A stretch of DNA of 64,000 nucleotides from Bubalus kerabau (GCF_029407905.1 NW_026577903.1:310001-374000); one strand, 5' to 3'. Counted from the first letter of the stretch, positions 11,801-25,394 are shown. Notes: generated by a model from the sequence alone, not told the origin. A program made the numbers and translations.

Positions 11801-14800
11801 GAGTTGGTACAGAAAATCAGGTCTCGTCTTGTGTGGAGGAATGGAACTCCACTTGCCTCTCGAGTTGTTCACGGGCTGATAGACCACTTGTTGAACTGTG
11901 TTTGTAACCTGCGGGTTTTTCTGGACGATGCACGGGGGTGTCAGTGCCCCTTCGTGTTGTGCTTTCATCCACAGGTTTTCCTTCGTAAAGGTGTCAGGGC
12001 ATCACGTTCTTATCAAGAGCAGACCGGGAAATCGGGGTCTTTCGGCTTGTGGCACCACCCACGAGGCTATGTCTCGAATTTCCTCGTGAGACCTGCCTCA
12101 TCCTTAGGCGCGCCTTAAAGGTCGGGAACCCCTTCCAGACATAGCAGGGGAATTGACACTCCTGTCGCGATCACGAGGGGAGAAGGAGCTCAAATGAAGT
12201 GGTTCCGGGAACCTCGGTGTTCCTTTCGAGTGAGACCGGTATGTCGGGGAATTTTGAGATTGCATCAAGGGTGCCAAATACCGTTTCGCACTTCAAGACA
12301 GAACGTGGGACTTCTCTTGAGTCGCTGTAGCGGGCAAGGGCCTCATCTAGCGCTGATGGGGGAACCACGTGGATTTTCTCGAGTTTCGGTGGGATTCTCG
12401 AGTTACAGTGTCGAATTCAGGCTTCCAATTGTATTGGCCCAGGGAAGTCCAATCTTCCATTCGATTTGTGAGGGAGAGCTGGCGATTGCTCCCTAGTAAC
12501 TGCAGTGCAAAATAGACCTCATCTAGGCTTGTGTCCAGGACCGAATTTTCCTCTCCAGGTGCGACAGGAACTCGGGGTTGCATTCCAGACTCACACGGGG
12601 AGTCAGGCCTCGTCTCGAGGGGAAGCAAAGGACTCCGCTCTCCCTTCAAGTCCTGACAGGTATCTCTTGGAGCCAACTGAGAGGCCTAAAGAGAGTCAAG
12701 CCTCCTGTGGAGTCTGGAGAGAGGACTCGGTTTTGCTCTCCATGCCAGGCAGGAAAGAAGTCTCTCATCTCGTGATGACGGGGGCGTATCGTGGGTTTTC
12801 TCGAGCTGCGGTGCCTGAATGGGGTTTCCGAAGAGGTACGACGGGGAGCTCAGGGAGACTCTCTTCAGGCGTCAGGGAAGTCAGGTCTCCATGCGCATGG
12901 CGATGGGGAGCGGGTCTTTGCTCTCGAGTCATGGTAGGGGAATCGGGCCTCAAGACGCGCCGAAGGACTCTCAAGGTCTTTCTCGGGTCGCAGCAGGAAA
13001 CCCTGTGTTCCCTCGACTTGTGCCGGTGACCTCAGGTAGATTCTCAAGGTGCCTCTGAGAATTCAGGGATACTGTAGAGTTGGGAGGGGCCTCTCGCGAC
13101 TCATCTGGGTTTGGTGCAATGGAAGAGGGCCTCATCTCGAGTTGAGGCAGGAACCTCAGGTTTCCTCTCCATTTCTGACTCGGATGGCAGGGTCCCTGAA
13201 GAGTTGGGACAGAAGAGTCAGGCCTCGTCTTGTGTGGAGGAAACGAACTCTGCTTGCCTATCGAGTTGTTCATGGGGTGACATTCCACTTGTCGAGCTGT
13301 GTGTAGAACCTGCGTGTTTTTCTGTACGATGCACGGGAGTTTTAGTAACCCTTCTGTTGTGCCTTCATCCACAGGGTTGCCTTCGAAGTGGTGTCCGGGC
13401 ATCGGGTTCTTATCCAGAGTGGACCGAACAATCGGGGTCTTTTGGCATGTGGCACCACCCACGAGGCTACGTCTCGAATTTCCTCCTGAGAAAGGCCTCA
13501 TCCTTAGGTGCGCCAGGATGGGCGGGAACTCCTTCCAGGCAAAGCAGGGGAATTTACCCTCCTGTCGTGATCAGGAGGGGAGAAAGTGATCAGATGAAGT
13601 GGTGCCGGGAACTTCGGTGTTCCCCTCGGTTAGAACGGTGTGTCGGGGAACTTTTGGGGTTACATCAAGGGTGAAAAGTAGCATTTCGCACTTCAAGACG
13701 GAACGTGGGACTTCACTTGAGACGCTGTAGCGGGCCAGGGCCTCATCTTGGGATGACGAGTGAACCACGTGGTTTTTCTCGCATTGCGGCGGGAGTCTCG
13801 AGTTTCGACGGGGGATTCAGATTTCCTCCTGTGTTGGCCCATGGAAGTCCAATCTTTCATTCGAGTTTCGAGGGTGAGCTGGGATCCCACTCGAGTCACT
13901 GCGGGGCAAAATAGACCATATCTAGGCTTGTGTCCAGGACCGAATATTCCTCTCCAGGGGTGACAGGGATCTCGGGGTGGCATTTCAGACTCACCCGGGA
14001 AGTCCGGCCTTGTTTCTAGGGGAAGCAAAGTACTCCTGTTTCCTCTCGAGTCGCGACGGGTACCTATTGAGCGCACTGAGTAGCCTTAGTGAGTCAAGCC
14101 TCCCGTGGAGTTTGGAGAGACGACTCGGGATTGCCCTCCAGGCCATGCAGTTAATGATGGCCCTCATCTCACTATAACGGGGGCGTCTCGTGGGTTTTCT
14201 CGAGCTGGGGCGCCAGTGTGGGGTTTCTCACGAGGTACGACGGGGACCTCAGGGAGCCTCTCGTGAGGTGCCAGGGAAGTTAAGTCTCCATGCGCATGGG
14301 TACTGGGAGCGCTTCATTGCTCTTGAGACATGGTAGGGGAATCGGGCCTCAAGATGCATCAAAGAAGGACTATCCAATCTTTCTCGGGTTGCGGCAGGAA
14401 ACCCTGGGTTCCATCGACTTGTGCTGGAGATCTCAGGGAGCTTGTCAGGGTGCCTCTGAGAAGTCAGGGACACTGTGGGTTGGAGGGACCTCTCGGGACT
14501 CCAGTGGTTTTGGTGCTATGGAAGAGGGCCTCATCTTGAGTTGAGGCAGGAACCTCAGGGTTCCTCTCCATTTCTGATTCGGATTGAAGGGTCCCAGCAG
14601 ATTTGGGACAGGAGAGTCAGGCCTCGTCCTGTGTGGAGAATGGAACTCAGCTTGCCTCTCGAGTTGTGCATGGGGTGACAGACCACGTGTCGAGCTGTGT
14701 GTGGAACCTGTAGGTTTTTCCGGACGGTGCACGGGTGTGTCTGTGCCCCTTCGTGTTGTGCCTTCATCCACAGGGTTGCCTTCTAAGGGGTGTCCAGGCA

Positions 14801-17800
14801 TCGGGTTCTTATCAACAGCGGGCCGGGCAATCGGAGTCTTTCGGCATGTGGCACCACCCACGAGGCTACGTCTCGAACTTCCTCATGAGACCGGCATCAT
14901 CCTGAGGTGTGCCGTTAAGGTCGGGAAACCCTTGCAGACAAAGCAGGGGAATCGACCCTCCTGTCGTGATCAGGAGGGGAGAAGGCGGTCAAAAGAAATG
15001 GTGCCGGGAACTTCGGTGTTCCCCTCAAGTGAGACTGGTATGTTGGGGAACTTTTGGGGTCGCATCAAGGGTGCCAAGTACTGTTTCGCACTTCAAGATG
15101 GAACGTGGGACTACTCTTGAAACGCTGTAGCGGGAAAGTGACTCATATTGCGATGGTGGGGCAACCACTTGGTTTTTCTTGAGTTACGGCGGGATTCTCG
15201 AGTTACGACGGGGATTTCAGGCTTCCTCTTGTGTTGTCCCAGGGAAGTCCAATCTTCAATTCGAGTTGCGAGGGAGAGCTGGGGATTGCGCACGAGTCAC
15301 TGTAGGGAAAAAGAGACCTCATCTTGGCTTGTGTCCAGGATCTAATGTTCCTCTCCAGGGGCGACAGGGATCTCGGGGTTGCATTCCAGACTCACCCGGG
15401 GAGTCAGGCCTCATCTCGAGGGGAAGCAAATGACTCCACTCTCCTCTCGAGTCGCGACGGATATCTCTTGGAGCCCACTGAGTGGCCTACAGGGAGCCAA
15501 GCTTCCTGTGGATTTTGGAGAGAGGACTCGGTATTGCTCTCCAGGCCATGCAGAAAAAGAAGGCCCTCATCTCGCGATGACAGGGGCATCTCGTGGGTTT
15601 TCTCGAGCTGAGGCACAAGTGTGGTGTTTCCCACGTGGTAAGGCTGGGAGCTCAGGGATCATCTTGTGCGGCGCCAGGGAAGTCAGGTCTCCATGCGTGT
15701 GGCGAGGGGGAGTGCGTCATTACTCTCTTGTCATGATAGGGGATTTGGACCTCAAGACGCATTGAAGAAGGACTCTCAAGGTCTTTCTCAGGTTGTGGCA
15801 GGAAACCATGGGTTCCCTCGACTCATGCATGTTACGTCAGGGAGCTTCTCAGGTGCCTCTGTGAAATCAGGGATACTGTGGAGTTGGGAGTGACCTCTCG
15901 GAACTCCACTGGGTTTGGTGAAATGGAAAAAGGCATCATCTTTAGATAAAGCAGGAACATCAGGTTTCCTCTTCATTTCTGCCTCAGATCGCATGTTCCT
16001 GCAGAGTTGGGAGAGGAGAGTCAGGACTCATCTTGTGTGGAGGAATGGAAATCCGCTTGCATCTCGAGTTGTTCACGGGGTGACAGGCCTCTTGTAGAGC
16101 TGTATGTGGAACCTGTGGGTTTTTCTGGACGATGCACAGGGGTGTCAGTGCCCCTTTTGTTGTACCTTCATCCACAGGGTTGTCTTCAAAGAGGTGTCTG
16201 GTCATCGGGTTCTTCTCAAGAGTGTACTGGGAAATCGGGGTCTTTCGGCATGTGGCACCCCCCACGAGGCCACGTCTCGAAATTTCCCATGAGTCCGGCT
16301 TCATCCTGAGGTGCGCCGTGAATGTCGGGAACCCCTTTAAGTCAAAGCATGGGAATCGACCTTCTTGTCGCTATCAGGAGGGGAGAAGGGGCTCAAAAGA
16401 AGTGGTGCCGGGAACCTCGGTGTTCCCCTCAAATGAAACCGGTGTGTCGGGGAACATTTGGGGTCGCATTAAGGGTGCCAAGTAACGTTTCTCACTTCCA
16501 CACGGAACGTGGGACTTCTCTTGAGACGCTGTAGTGAGCACGGGCCCCATCTTGTGATGACGGGGGAACCACGTGGTTTTTCTCGAGTTGCGGCAGGGAA
16601 TTCAGGCTTCCTCTTGTGTTGGCCCAGGGAAGTCCAAATTTCCATACGAGTTGAGAGCTAGAGCTGGGGGTTGGCTCGAGTTATTGCAGGGCAAAAGAGA
16701 CTTCATCTAGGCTTGTGTCTAGGACCTAATGTTCCTTTCAAGGGGCAACAGGGATCTCGGAGTTGCATTCCAGATCCTCCCGAGGAGTCAGGCCTCTTAA
16801 AGACGGTAATGAATGGACTCCCCTCTCCTCTAGAGTCGCGACGGGTATCTCTTAGAGCCCATTGTGTGGCCTCAAGGGAGTCAAGCCTCCTCTTCAGTTT
16901 GGAGAGAGGACTCGGGATTGCTCTCCAGGCCATGCAGGAAAAGAAGGACCTCAGCTCGTGAAGAAGGGGGCGTCTCAGGTGTTCCTCGAGCTGCGGCGCC
17001 CATGGGGGTTTTCTCCGGAGGCAGGACGAAGATCTAAGGGAGCCGCTAGTTCGGCACCAGGGAAGTCAGGTCTCCATGCGCGTGGCGAGGGGGAGAGCGT
17101 CATGTCTCTCGAGTCACGGGAGGGCACTAGGGCCTCGAGACGCGTTGAAGAAGGACTCTCGAGGTCTTTCTCGGGGGGCGGCGGGAAACCCTCGTTTCCC
17201 TCGTGTTCTGCCGGGGACCTTAGGGAACTTCCCAGGGTGCCTCTGAGAGGCGAGGGATCCTGTGGAGGTGGCGGGGCCCCTCGGGATTCCGCTGGGTCTG
17301 GCGCAACGGAAGAGGGCCTCACCTCGACGGGAGGCAGGAACCTCAGGCTTCCTCTCCGTTTCGTACTCCGACCGCAGGGTCCCTGCAGATTTGGGACAGG
17401 AGAGTCAGGCCTCGTCTTGTCTGAGGAAGGGAACCCCGTTGGCCTCTCGAGTTGATCAGGGGGTCTCAGGCCCCTCGTCGAGCTGTGTGTGGAACCTGCG
17501 GGTCTTTGCGGACGATGCACGGGGGTGGCAGTGCCCATTCGTGTTGTGCCTTCACCCACAGGGTTGCCTTCGAAGAGGGGTCCGGGCCTCGGGTCCTTCT
17601 CAAGAGTGGACCGGGGAATCCGGGGCGTTCGGCATGTGGCCCCACCCACGTGGCTCGTCTCGAATTTCCTCGTGAGACCGGCCTCATCCTGAGGTGCGCC
17701 GGGAAGGCCGGGAACCCCTTCCAGACCACGCAGGGGAATCGCCTCTCCTGTCGCGATCAGGAGGGGAGAAGGGACTCAGAGGAAGCGGTGCCGGGACCCT

Positions 17801-20800
17801 CGGTGTTCCCCTCGGGGGAACCGGCTTGTCGGGGGACTCTTGGGGGCCGCATGAAGGCTGACAGGGACCGTTTCGCCCTTCAGGGCGGAACAGGGGACTT
17901 CCCTTGAGACGCCGTGGCGGGCAAGGGCCTCATCTTGCCAAGAGGTGGGAACCACGTGGTTTTTCTCGAGTTGCGGCGGGATTCTCGAGTTACGACGGGG
18001 AACTCAGCCTTCCCCTTGGGTTGGCCCTTGGAAGCCCAATCTTCCCCTCGGGTTGCGAGGGAAAGCTGGGGGTTGCGCTCGAGTCACTGCAAGGCCGAAG
18101 AGACCTCACCTAGGCGTGTGTCCGGGACCTAATATTCCTCTGCAGGGAAGGCAGGGATCTCGGGGTTGCATTCCAGGCTCCCCCGGGGAGTCAGGCCTCG
18201 TCTCGAGGGGAAGCCAAGGACTCTGCTCTCCTCTCGAGTCGCGACGCGGGTCTCTTGGAGCCCCCTGAGCGGCCTCAAGGGAGTCCAGCCTCCTCTTCCG
18301 TTTGGAGAGAGGACCCGGGTTTGCTCTCCAGGCCAGGCAGGAAAAGAAGGCCCTCAGCTCGCGAGGACGGGGGCGTCTCAGGGGTTTCCACGAGCTGCGG
18401 CGCCCGTGGGGGTTTTCTCCCGAGGCACGACGAGGATCTCAGGGAGCCTCTCGTGCGGCGCCAGGGAAGTTAGGTCTCCATGCGCGTGGCGAGGGGGAGC
18501 GCGTCCTGGCTCTCGAGTCACGGGAGGGGACTAGGGCCTCGAGACGCGTTGAAGAAGGACTCTCGAGGTCTTTGTCGGGGGGCGGCGGGAAACCCTCGTT
18601 TCCCTCGCCTTCTGCCGGGGACCTTAGGGAACTTCCCAGGGTGCCTCTGAGAGGCGAGGGATCCTGTGGAGGCGGCGGGGCCCCTCGTGACTCCGCTGGG
18701 TCTGGCGCAACGGAAGAGGGCCTCACCTCGACGGGAGGCAGGAACCTCAGGCTTCCTCTCCGTTTCGGACTCCGACCGCAGGGTCCCTGCAGAGTTGGGA
18801 CAGGAGAGTCAGGCCTCGTCGTGTCTGAGGAAGGGAACCCCGCTGGCCTCTCGAGTTGCTCAGGGGGTCTCAGGCCCCTCATCGAGCTGTGTGTGGAACC
18901 CGCGGGTCTTTGCGGACGATGCACGGGGGTGGAAGTGCCCCTTCGTGTTGTGCCTTCACCCACAGGGTTGCCTTCGAAGAGGGGTCCGGGCCTCGGATCC
19001 TTCTCAAGAGCGGACCGGGGAATCGGGGGCGTTCGGCATGTGGCCCCACACACGTGGCTCGTCTCGAATTTCCTGGTGAGTTCGGCCTCATCCTGAGGTG
19101 CGCCGGGAAGTCCGGGAACCCCTTCCAGACCACGCAGTGGAATCGCCTCTCCTGTCGCCATCAGGAGGGGAGAAGGGGCTCAGAGGAAGCGGTGTCGGGA
19201 CCCTCGGTGTTCCCCTCGGGGGACCCCGGCGTTTCCGGGGACTTTTGGGGGTCGCAGGAAGGCTGTCAGGGACCGTTTCGCCCTTCAGGGCGGAACAGGG
19301 GACTTCCCTTGAGACGCCGTGGCGGGCAAGGGCCTCATCTTGCCAAGAGGTGGGAACCACGTGGTTTTTCTCGAGTTGCGGCGGCATTCTCGAATTACGA
19401 TGGGGATCTCAGCCTTCCGCTGGGGTTGGCCCTGGGAAGCCCAATCTTCCCCTCGGGTTGCGAGGGAAAGCTGGGGGTTGCGCTCGAGTCACTGCAGGGC
19501 CGAAGAGACCTCACCTAGGCGTGTGTCCGGGACCTAATATTCCTCTCCAGGGAAGGCAGGGATCTCGGGGTTGCATTCCAGGCTCCCCCGGGGAGTCAGG
19601 CCTCGTCTCGAGGGGAAGCCAAGGACTCCGCTCTCCTCTCGAGTCGCGACGCGGGTCTCTTGGAGCCCCCTGAGCGGCCTCAAGGGAGTCCAGCCTCCTC
19701 TTCCGTTTGGAGAGAGGACCCGGGATTGCTCTCCAGGCCATGCAGGAAAAGAAGGCCCTCAGCTCGCGAGGACGCGGGCGTCTCAGGGGTTTCCTCGAGC
19801 TGCGGCACCCGTGGGGGTTTTCTCCCGAGGCACGACGAGGATCTCAGGGAGCCTCTCGTGCGGTGCCAGGGAAGTCAGGTGTCCATGCGCGTGGCGAGGG
19901 GGAGCGCGTCCTGGCTCTCGAGTCACGGGAGGGGACTAGGGCCTCGAGACGCGTTGAAGAAGGACTCTCGAGGTCTTTGTCGGGCGGCGGCGGGAAACCC
20001 TCGTTTCCCTCGCCTTCTGCCGGGGACCTTAGGGAACTTCCCAGGGTGCCTCTGAGAGGCGAGGGATCCTGTGGAGGTGGCGGGGCCCCTCGGGACTCCG
20101 CTGGGTCTGGCGCAACGGAAGAGGGCCTCACCTCGAGGGGAGGCAGGAACCTCAGGCTTCCTCTCCGTTTCGGACTCCGCCCGCAGGGTCCCTGCAGAGT
20201 TGGGACAGGAGAGTCAGGCCTCGTCTTGTCTGAGGAAGGGAACCCCGCTGGCCTCTCGAGTTGCTCAGGGGGTCTCAGGCCCCTCGTCGAGCTGTGTGTG
20301 GAACCCGCGGGTCTTTGCGGACGATGCACGGGGGTGGCACTGCCCCTTCGTGTTTTGCCTTCACCCACAGGCTTGCCTTCGAAGAGGGGTCCGGGCCTCG
20401 GGTCCTTCTCAAGAGCGGACCGGGCAATCGGGGGCGTTCGGCATGTGGCACCACCCACGTGGCTCGTCTCGAATTTCCTCGTTAGACCGGCCTCCTCCTG
20501 AGGTGCGCCGGGAAGGCCGGGAACCCCTTCCAGACCACGCAGGGGAATCGACTCTCCTGTCGCGATCCGGAGGGGAGAAGGGGCTCAGAGGAAGCGGTGC
20601 CGGGACCCTCGGTGTTCCCCTCGAGGGAACCCGGCGTGTCGGGGAACATTTGGGGGTCGCAGGAAGGCTGTCAGGGACCGTTTCGCCCCTCAGGGCGGAA
20701 CAGGGCACTTCCCTTGAGACGCCCTCGCGGGCAAGGGCCTCATCTTGCCAAGAGGTGGGAACCACATGGTTTTTCTCGAGTTGAGGCGGGATTCTCGAGT

Positions 20801-22484
20801 TACGACGGGGATCTCAGCCTTCCCCTTGGGTTGGCCCTGGGAAGCCCAATCTTCCCCTCGAGTTGCGAGGGAAAGCTGGGGGTTGCGCTCGAGTCACTGC
20901 AGGGCCGAAGAGACCTCACCTAGGCGTGTGTCCGGGACATACTATTCCTCTCCAGGGAAAGCAGGGATCTCGGGGTTGCATTCCAGGCTCCCCCGGGGAG
21001 TCAGACCTCGTCTCGAGGGGAAGCCAAGGACTCCGCTCTCCTCTCGAGTCGCGACGCGGATCTGTTGTAGCCCCCTGAGCGGCCTCAACGGAGTCCAGCC
21101 TGCTCTTCAATTTGGAGAGAGGACTCGTGATTGGTCTCCAGGCCATGCAGGAAAATAAGGCCCTCATCTCGTGATGACCGGGGTGTCTCATGTGTTTCCT
21201 CGAGCTGCCGCGGCAGTGTGGGTTTCCTCACTAGGTACGATGAGGATCTCAGGGAGCCTCTCGTGCAGTGCCAGGTTAGTCAGGTCTCCATGCGCAAGAA
21301 GATGGGGCGCGTGTCATGGCTCTCGAGTCATGGTAGGGGAATCGCGAATCAACACATTTTGAAGCACTCTCGAGGTCTTTCTCGAGTCATGGCAGAAAAC
21401 CCAGGGTTCCCTCGACTTGTGCCTGTGACCTCAGGGAGCTTCTCATTGTGCCTCTGAGAACTCAGGGATACTGTGGAATTGGTAGGGGCCTCTCGGGACT
21501 CCACTGAGTGTGGTGCAATGGAAGAGGGCCTCATCTCGAGTGGACGCAGGAACCTCAGGCTTCCTCTCCGTTTCTGACTCGGATCCCATGGTCCCTGCAG
21601 AGTAGGGACAAGAGAGTCACACCTAGTCTTCTGTTGATGAATGGACCTTCGTTTGCCTTTCGAATTGTTTACAGGGTGACAGGCCACTTTTTGAAATGTC
21701 TGTGGGACCTGCGGGTTTTTCTGGACGATGCACGCAGGTGTCAGTGCCCCTTCGTGTTGTGCCTTCATCCACAGGTTTTCCTTCAAAGAGGTGTGCTGGC
21801 ATCGGGTTCTTTTCAAGAGTGGACTGTGAAATTGGGGTCTTTCGACATGTGGCACCACCCACGAGGCTACGTTTCGAACTTCCTCATGAGACCGGCCTCA
21901 TCCTGAGGTGCGCCCGGAAGGTCGGGAACCCCTTGCAGACAGAGAAGGGGAGTCGACCCTCCTGTCGCAATTAGGAGGGGAGAAGGGGTCAGATGAAGTG
22001 CTGCCGGGAACCTCGGTGTTCCCCTTGAGTGAGTCTGGTATGTCGCGGAACTTTTGGGGTCGCATCAAGGGTGCCAAGTACCGTTTCGCACTTCAGGATG
22101 GAACGTGGGACTTCTCTTGAGATGCTGTAGCGGACAAAGGGCCTCATCTTGCGATGACGAGGGAAGCACGTGGTTTTTCTCGAGTTTCGGTGGGATTCTC
22201 GAGTTACGATGGGGAATTCAGGCTTCCTCTTGTGTTGGCCCAGGAAGTCTAATCTTCCATTCGAGTTGCCAGGGAGAGCTGTGGATTGGGCTCCATTCAC
22301 TGAAGGGCAAACTAGACCTCATCTAGGCTTGTATCCAGGACTTAATGTTCCTCTCCATAGGCGACAGGGATTTGGGGTTGCATTCCATACTCACCCGGGG
22401 AGTCAGGCCTCATCTCGAGGGGAAGCAAAGGACTCCACTCTCTTCTCGAGCCGCGACAGGTATCTCTTGGAGCCCACTGAGTGG
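2831..22484. repeat. satellite I (bovine 1.715-type) array, first block, about 14 monomers
   Basis: Head-to-tail monomers of about 1.40 kb. Using 'gcaggaaaagaaggcc' as a phase marker, copies fall near 2881, 4289, 5694, 7107, 8511, 9910, 11329, 12749, 14147, 15550, 16934, 18337, 19742 and 21147. Spacing is 1384-1420 bp, mostly 1398-1408. Many monomers carry an EcoRI site in 'ggggaattcagg', as expected for the 1.4-kb EcoRI unit of bovine satellite I. Internally the monomer is built on TCGAG-type motifs 31 bp apart, often split as 19+12. The left end is truncated at the L1 junction; the right end stops at 22484 within 'cactgagtgg', where satellite B begins. All monomers have the same orientation. 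Long ORFs occur on both strands and are by-products of the repeat. The role is structural heterochromatin; no transcript can be inferred. Confidence 0.93.
16862..21146. repeat. satellite I beta subfamily block (GC/CpG-rich), array 1
   Basis: About three consecutive monomers share variants absent from the alpha monomers to the left. They have 'cctcctcttc' where alpha has 'cctcctgtgg', 'accttagggaacttccc' where alpha has 'acctcagggagcttctc', and 'gcggaacaggggactt' where alpha has 'acggaacgtgggactt'. They also carry more CpG ('cgcgaggacggggg', 'ctctgagaggcgaggg'). The EcoRI site is lost ('gggaactcagcc' or 'ggatctcagcc'). The three monomers are strikingly alike (18.3-19.7 kb versus 19.7-21.1 kb), which suggests recent local homogenisation. 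Edges are gradual, so the coordinates are approximate. Confidence 0.85.
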
Positions 22485-24970
22485 TCTTTGCTCTGTAGGA
22501 GAGCTCTAGTGTACATAAGCCTGTACATAAGTGAACACAGACATTCTGTGTGCATGTTGCTGCGTACCCAAAATAGGGCCACAAGGAGCCTCATGCTCTC
22601 CATGCGGCGCGGAAGCTGTGCAGCCACGCAGCAGCTGAAGAATCCAACCAATTGCTCTTTTCTTACCTCTGACAGAGCTCGCATTGCCGTAGCCCTTGGC
22701 AGTTTGGAAACACTGGACCCTAACCCCTCTCAAAGTAGGCCTGGGTTCTAGTTCGAATAGAAAGTCAATAGCGGAGCTGAGGACAGGAACGCGGCAGTCA
22801 TTTATCACACGCTCCTGCAGCCTGCTACTACAGGGACACTAACGCTAGAAGCTAGGAATGTCTTTGCAAGGTGCGCAAAGGACAAGGGAGAACCTCGACC
22901 CTGACTCTAGTATTTCAGCCCCCTGAGCAGATCTGAGGTTCTCCCGCTGTAGAAGCTAAGCCATTCCTTTCAAATACAGGCTTCCTAACACAGGGCCAGT
23001 TGGCTGCTTGCTCTTCCACGAAGCAGGCTTCCTTAACTTGCAAACTGCGAATTCCGCTTAACAGCCTGGAGGAAAAATCGCTTCTTGGAAGATTTTTTTC
23101 AGAGGCTGTATCCCCGGAGCTGGGGCCAAGCTAGGGGACCCATACTGACAAGGGAAGGCAAAACCACATCCAATGTCTTTGCTCTGGAGGACAGCTTTGG
23201 TGAGCCTAAGTCTTTCAGGAATATTTCTGGATCCAACAGAGTCAAATTCTGTGTGTGAAGCTGCACAGCCAAAATAGGGGAACAGAGAGCCTGATTCTCT
23301 CTGTGTAGCTTTGAAGCCGTCATTCAAACAACAGCTTGAGAATCCATACAATGCTCTCCCTTACTGCTAAGAGAATTCTCATTGCTGTAGTCCTTGACAG
23401 TTTGTAGAAATCCGCACCCTAACCCTTCTCCAAGTAGGCCTGGGTCCTAGCTCGGAACAACAGGCAACGGCGGAGCTGAGGCCAGTAAGGCACAAGTGAG
23501 GTCTCACACACTCTTGGAGCCTGATCGTCCAGGAGCAGTAAGGCCTCTTTTTCCCTGCAGGAGGCTCGCTTGCCTTGCCTCCTGTGAACTGCATTTCCCA
23601 GCCTGGGCGCAAAGCTGTTCCTGGAGATTTTTTCTCAGGGGCTGTTTCCCTGGAGCTGGGTCGGACCTCAGGGGCCCAACTCACAGGGGAAGACAAAACC
23701 ACATGGACAGGTCTATGCTCTGTAGGAGAGCTCTAGTGAACCTCATCTCTCAGGAACATTCTTGGCTTCTACAGAGACACCTCTGTGCATGAAGCTACAC
23801 ACCCAACATAGTGGCAAAGGGAGTCTGATTCTCTCCGTGGGTGCTGATGCTTTGTGGCAAAGCACCTGCTAAGAATCCATCCGCATAGGCTTCCCTCACC
23901 TTGACAGAGGTCTCATTGCTGTAGTCCTTGGCAGTTTGGAAAGAAGCAGACCCTTACCCTTCACCAAGTAGGCCCTTGTCCTTGTTTGAATGGAAAGGCA
24001 GTAGCTGAGCTGAGGCCAGTAAGGCGCCAGTCAAGTCTGACATATTCCCGATGCCTGCTCCTTCATGGAAAATAACGTTAGAATCTGGGAATATCTATGC
24101 AAGGCTGGCAAAGGGCAGTCAGGAAACTCGACCCTGCCTCTGGAATTTCTATCTTCTCAGCACATCTGGCGGTCTCGGTCAGGAGAAACTAACCCATTCC
24201 TTGCAAATATAGGCTTCCAAACACAGGCCGGTTGGCTGTCTCTTCTTGCCGAAGGAAGCTTGCTTATCCCACCTCCTGCGAACTCCGCTTCCCAGCCTGG
24301 GGGATAAGAGGTTCTTGGAGATCTTTTCTCAGAGGCTGTTTCCACGGAGCAGGGGCCGATCCCGGAGACCCACACGCACAGGGGAAGGGAAAACCGCATG
24401 GATAAGTCTTTGCTCTCTAGGAGTGCTCTAGTGAACCTCAGTCTATGCGGAATGTTCTTGGCTCCAACGGGGACATCTCTGTGTGGGAAGCTGCTTACCC
24501 AACATAGAGACACAGAGACCTGATTCTCTCTGTGCAGCTTTGACGCTGTCGTTCAAACAACAAATTGAGAATCCACACAATGCTCTCCCTTACCACTGAG
24601 AGAGTTATCATTGCTGTAGCCCTTCGCAGTTTCTGGAAATCGGCACACAAAGACTTCTCCAAGTAGGCCTGGGTTCAAGTTCAGATGAACATGCAATAGC
24701 GGAGCTGAGGCCAGTAAGGCACCAGTCAGGTGTCACACACTCTGGCAGCCTGCTCCTCCAGGGACAGTAAGGCCTCTATTTCCCTTCAGGAGGCTCGCTT
24801 GCCTTACTTCCTGTGAACAGCGTTTCCCAGCCTGGGCGGAAAGCAGTTCCTGGAGATCTTTTCTCAGGGGCTGCTTCCCCGGAGTTGGGGCGGACCTCGG
24901 GGACCCAACTCACAGGGGAAGGCAAAACCAAATGGACAGGTCTATGCTCTGTAGGAGATCTCTAGTGAAC
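22485..24970. repeat. satellite B array, left part: monomers of ~0.69 and ~0.53 kb
   Basis: Monomers begin with 'tct(t/a)tgctct' near 22485, 23175, 23712, 24407 and 24941, with spacings of about 690, 537, 695 and 534 bp. Long and short monomers alternate. The long form carries about 150 bp extra after 'cagcctgctcct', ending near 'gaaggaggcttgc'. The shared core includes 'cattgctgtagcccttggc', 'agtaggcctgggtcc' and 'gcggagctgaggccagtaag'. The first monomer (22485-23174) is much more diverged than the rest. The unit size recalls the ~0.7-kb bovid satellite II / 1.723 family, but I cannot confirm this. The array is interrupted at 24970 by an LTR insertion. Confidence 0.8.
24965..24970. repeat. 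target-site duplication, left copy (gtgaac)
   Basis: The six bases 'gtgaac' precede the LTR terminal 'tgccgg' and are repeated directly after the LTR's final 'aaca' at 26269-26274. They belong to the satellite B phrase 'tctagtgaacctca', so the empty site can be rebuilt from other monomers. A 6-bp duplication is typical of ERVK/betaretrovirus-like integration. Confidence 0.95.
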
Positions 24971-25321
24971 TGCCGGGGTCCAGCCCCAGCTGATCCATGG
25001 TATTCGAAGCAGAGACGGCGTAGGCGAGGGTCAGGGAACAACTGCTTAATTAAACGTTAATTAAGGATATAAAGAGTAATAAAATGGGGATAGCTCAGTA
25101 GGAAAATTCAGTGGAGAAAAGAGGCTGAGTAGCTTGGTTTACGCGGGGGACCAATAAAACTTCAAGACAAGAAGCTTGCACCACTTACGTAGGCCGCAGG
25201 CGTCCTTCCGTTCTCCCGAAGGAGAGGAGACACTGAGGCCTCCCCGGTCGGATCTTAGAAGCCCAGGCAAAATTAGTAAGCTTGGTGGGTTCTGCGCTCC
25301 AGATGGAGACTCAACCAGAGT

Positions 25322-25337
25322 GAGAGAGAGAGAGAGA
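25322..25337. repeat. (GA)n microsatellite within the LTR U5/R region
   Basis: A 16-bp GA run (CT in the LTR sense) lies just downstream of the poly(A) signal. It is shared with the second LTR copy near 63721-63736. Confidence 0.85.
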
Positions 25338-25376
25338 CATGGGGAGACCAGTATTTCGAGAAACTGATCCCAATTC

Positions 25377-25382
25377 TTTATT
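25377..25382 (-). terminator. LTR polyadenylation signal AATAAA (minus strand)
   Basis: Plus-strand TTTATT is AATAAA in the LTR sense. It lies about 20 bp downstream of the TATA box, as in retroviral LTRs with very short R regions. Confidence 0.7.
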
Positions 25383-25394
25383 TTCCATGGTCTA

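Noticed and set aside
18302..19161. Long ORFs on both strands (up to 264 residues plus and 240 residues minus) in the beta monomers
   Set aside because: They recur every 1.40 kb, overlap on opposite strands, break in alpha monomers and arise from low stop-codon density in CpG-rich repeats. No protein family is recognisable.
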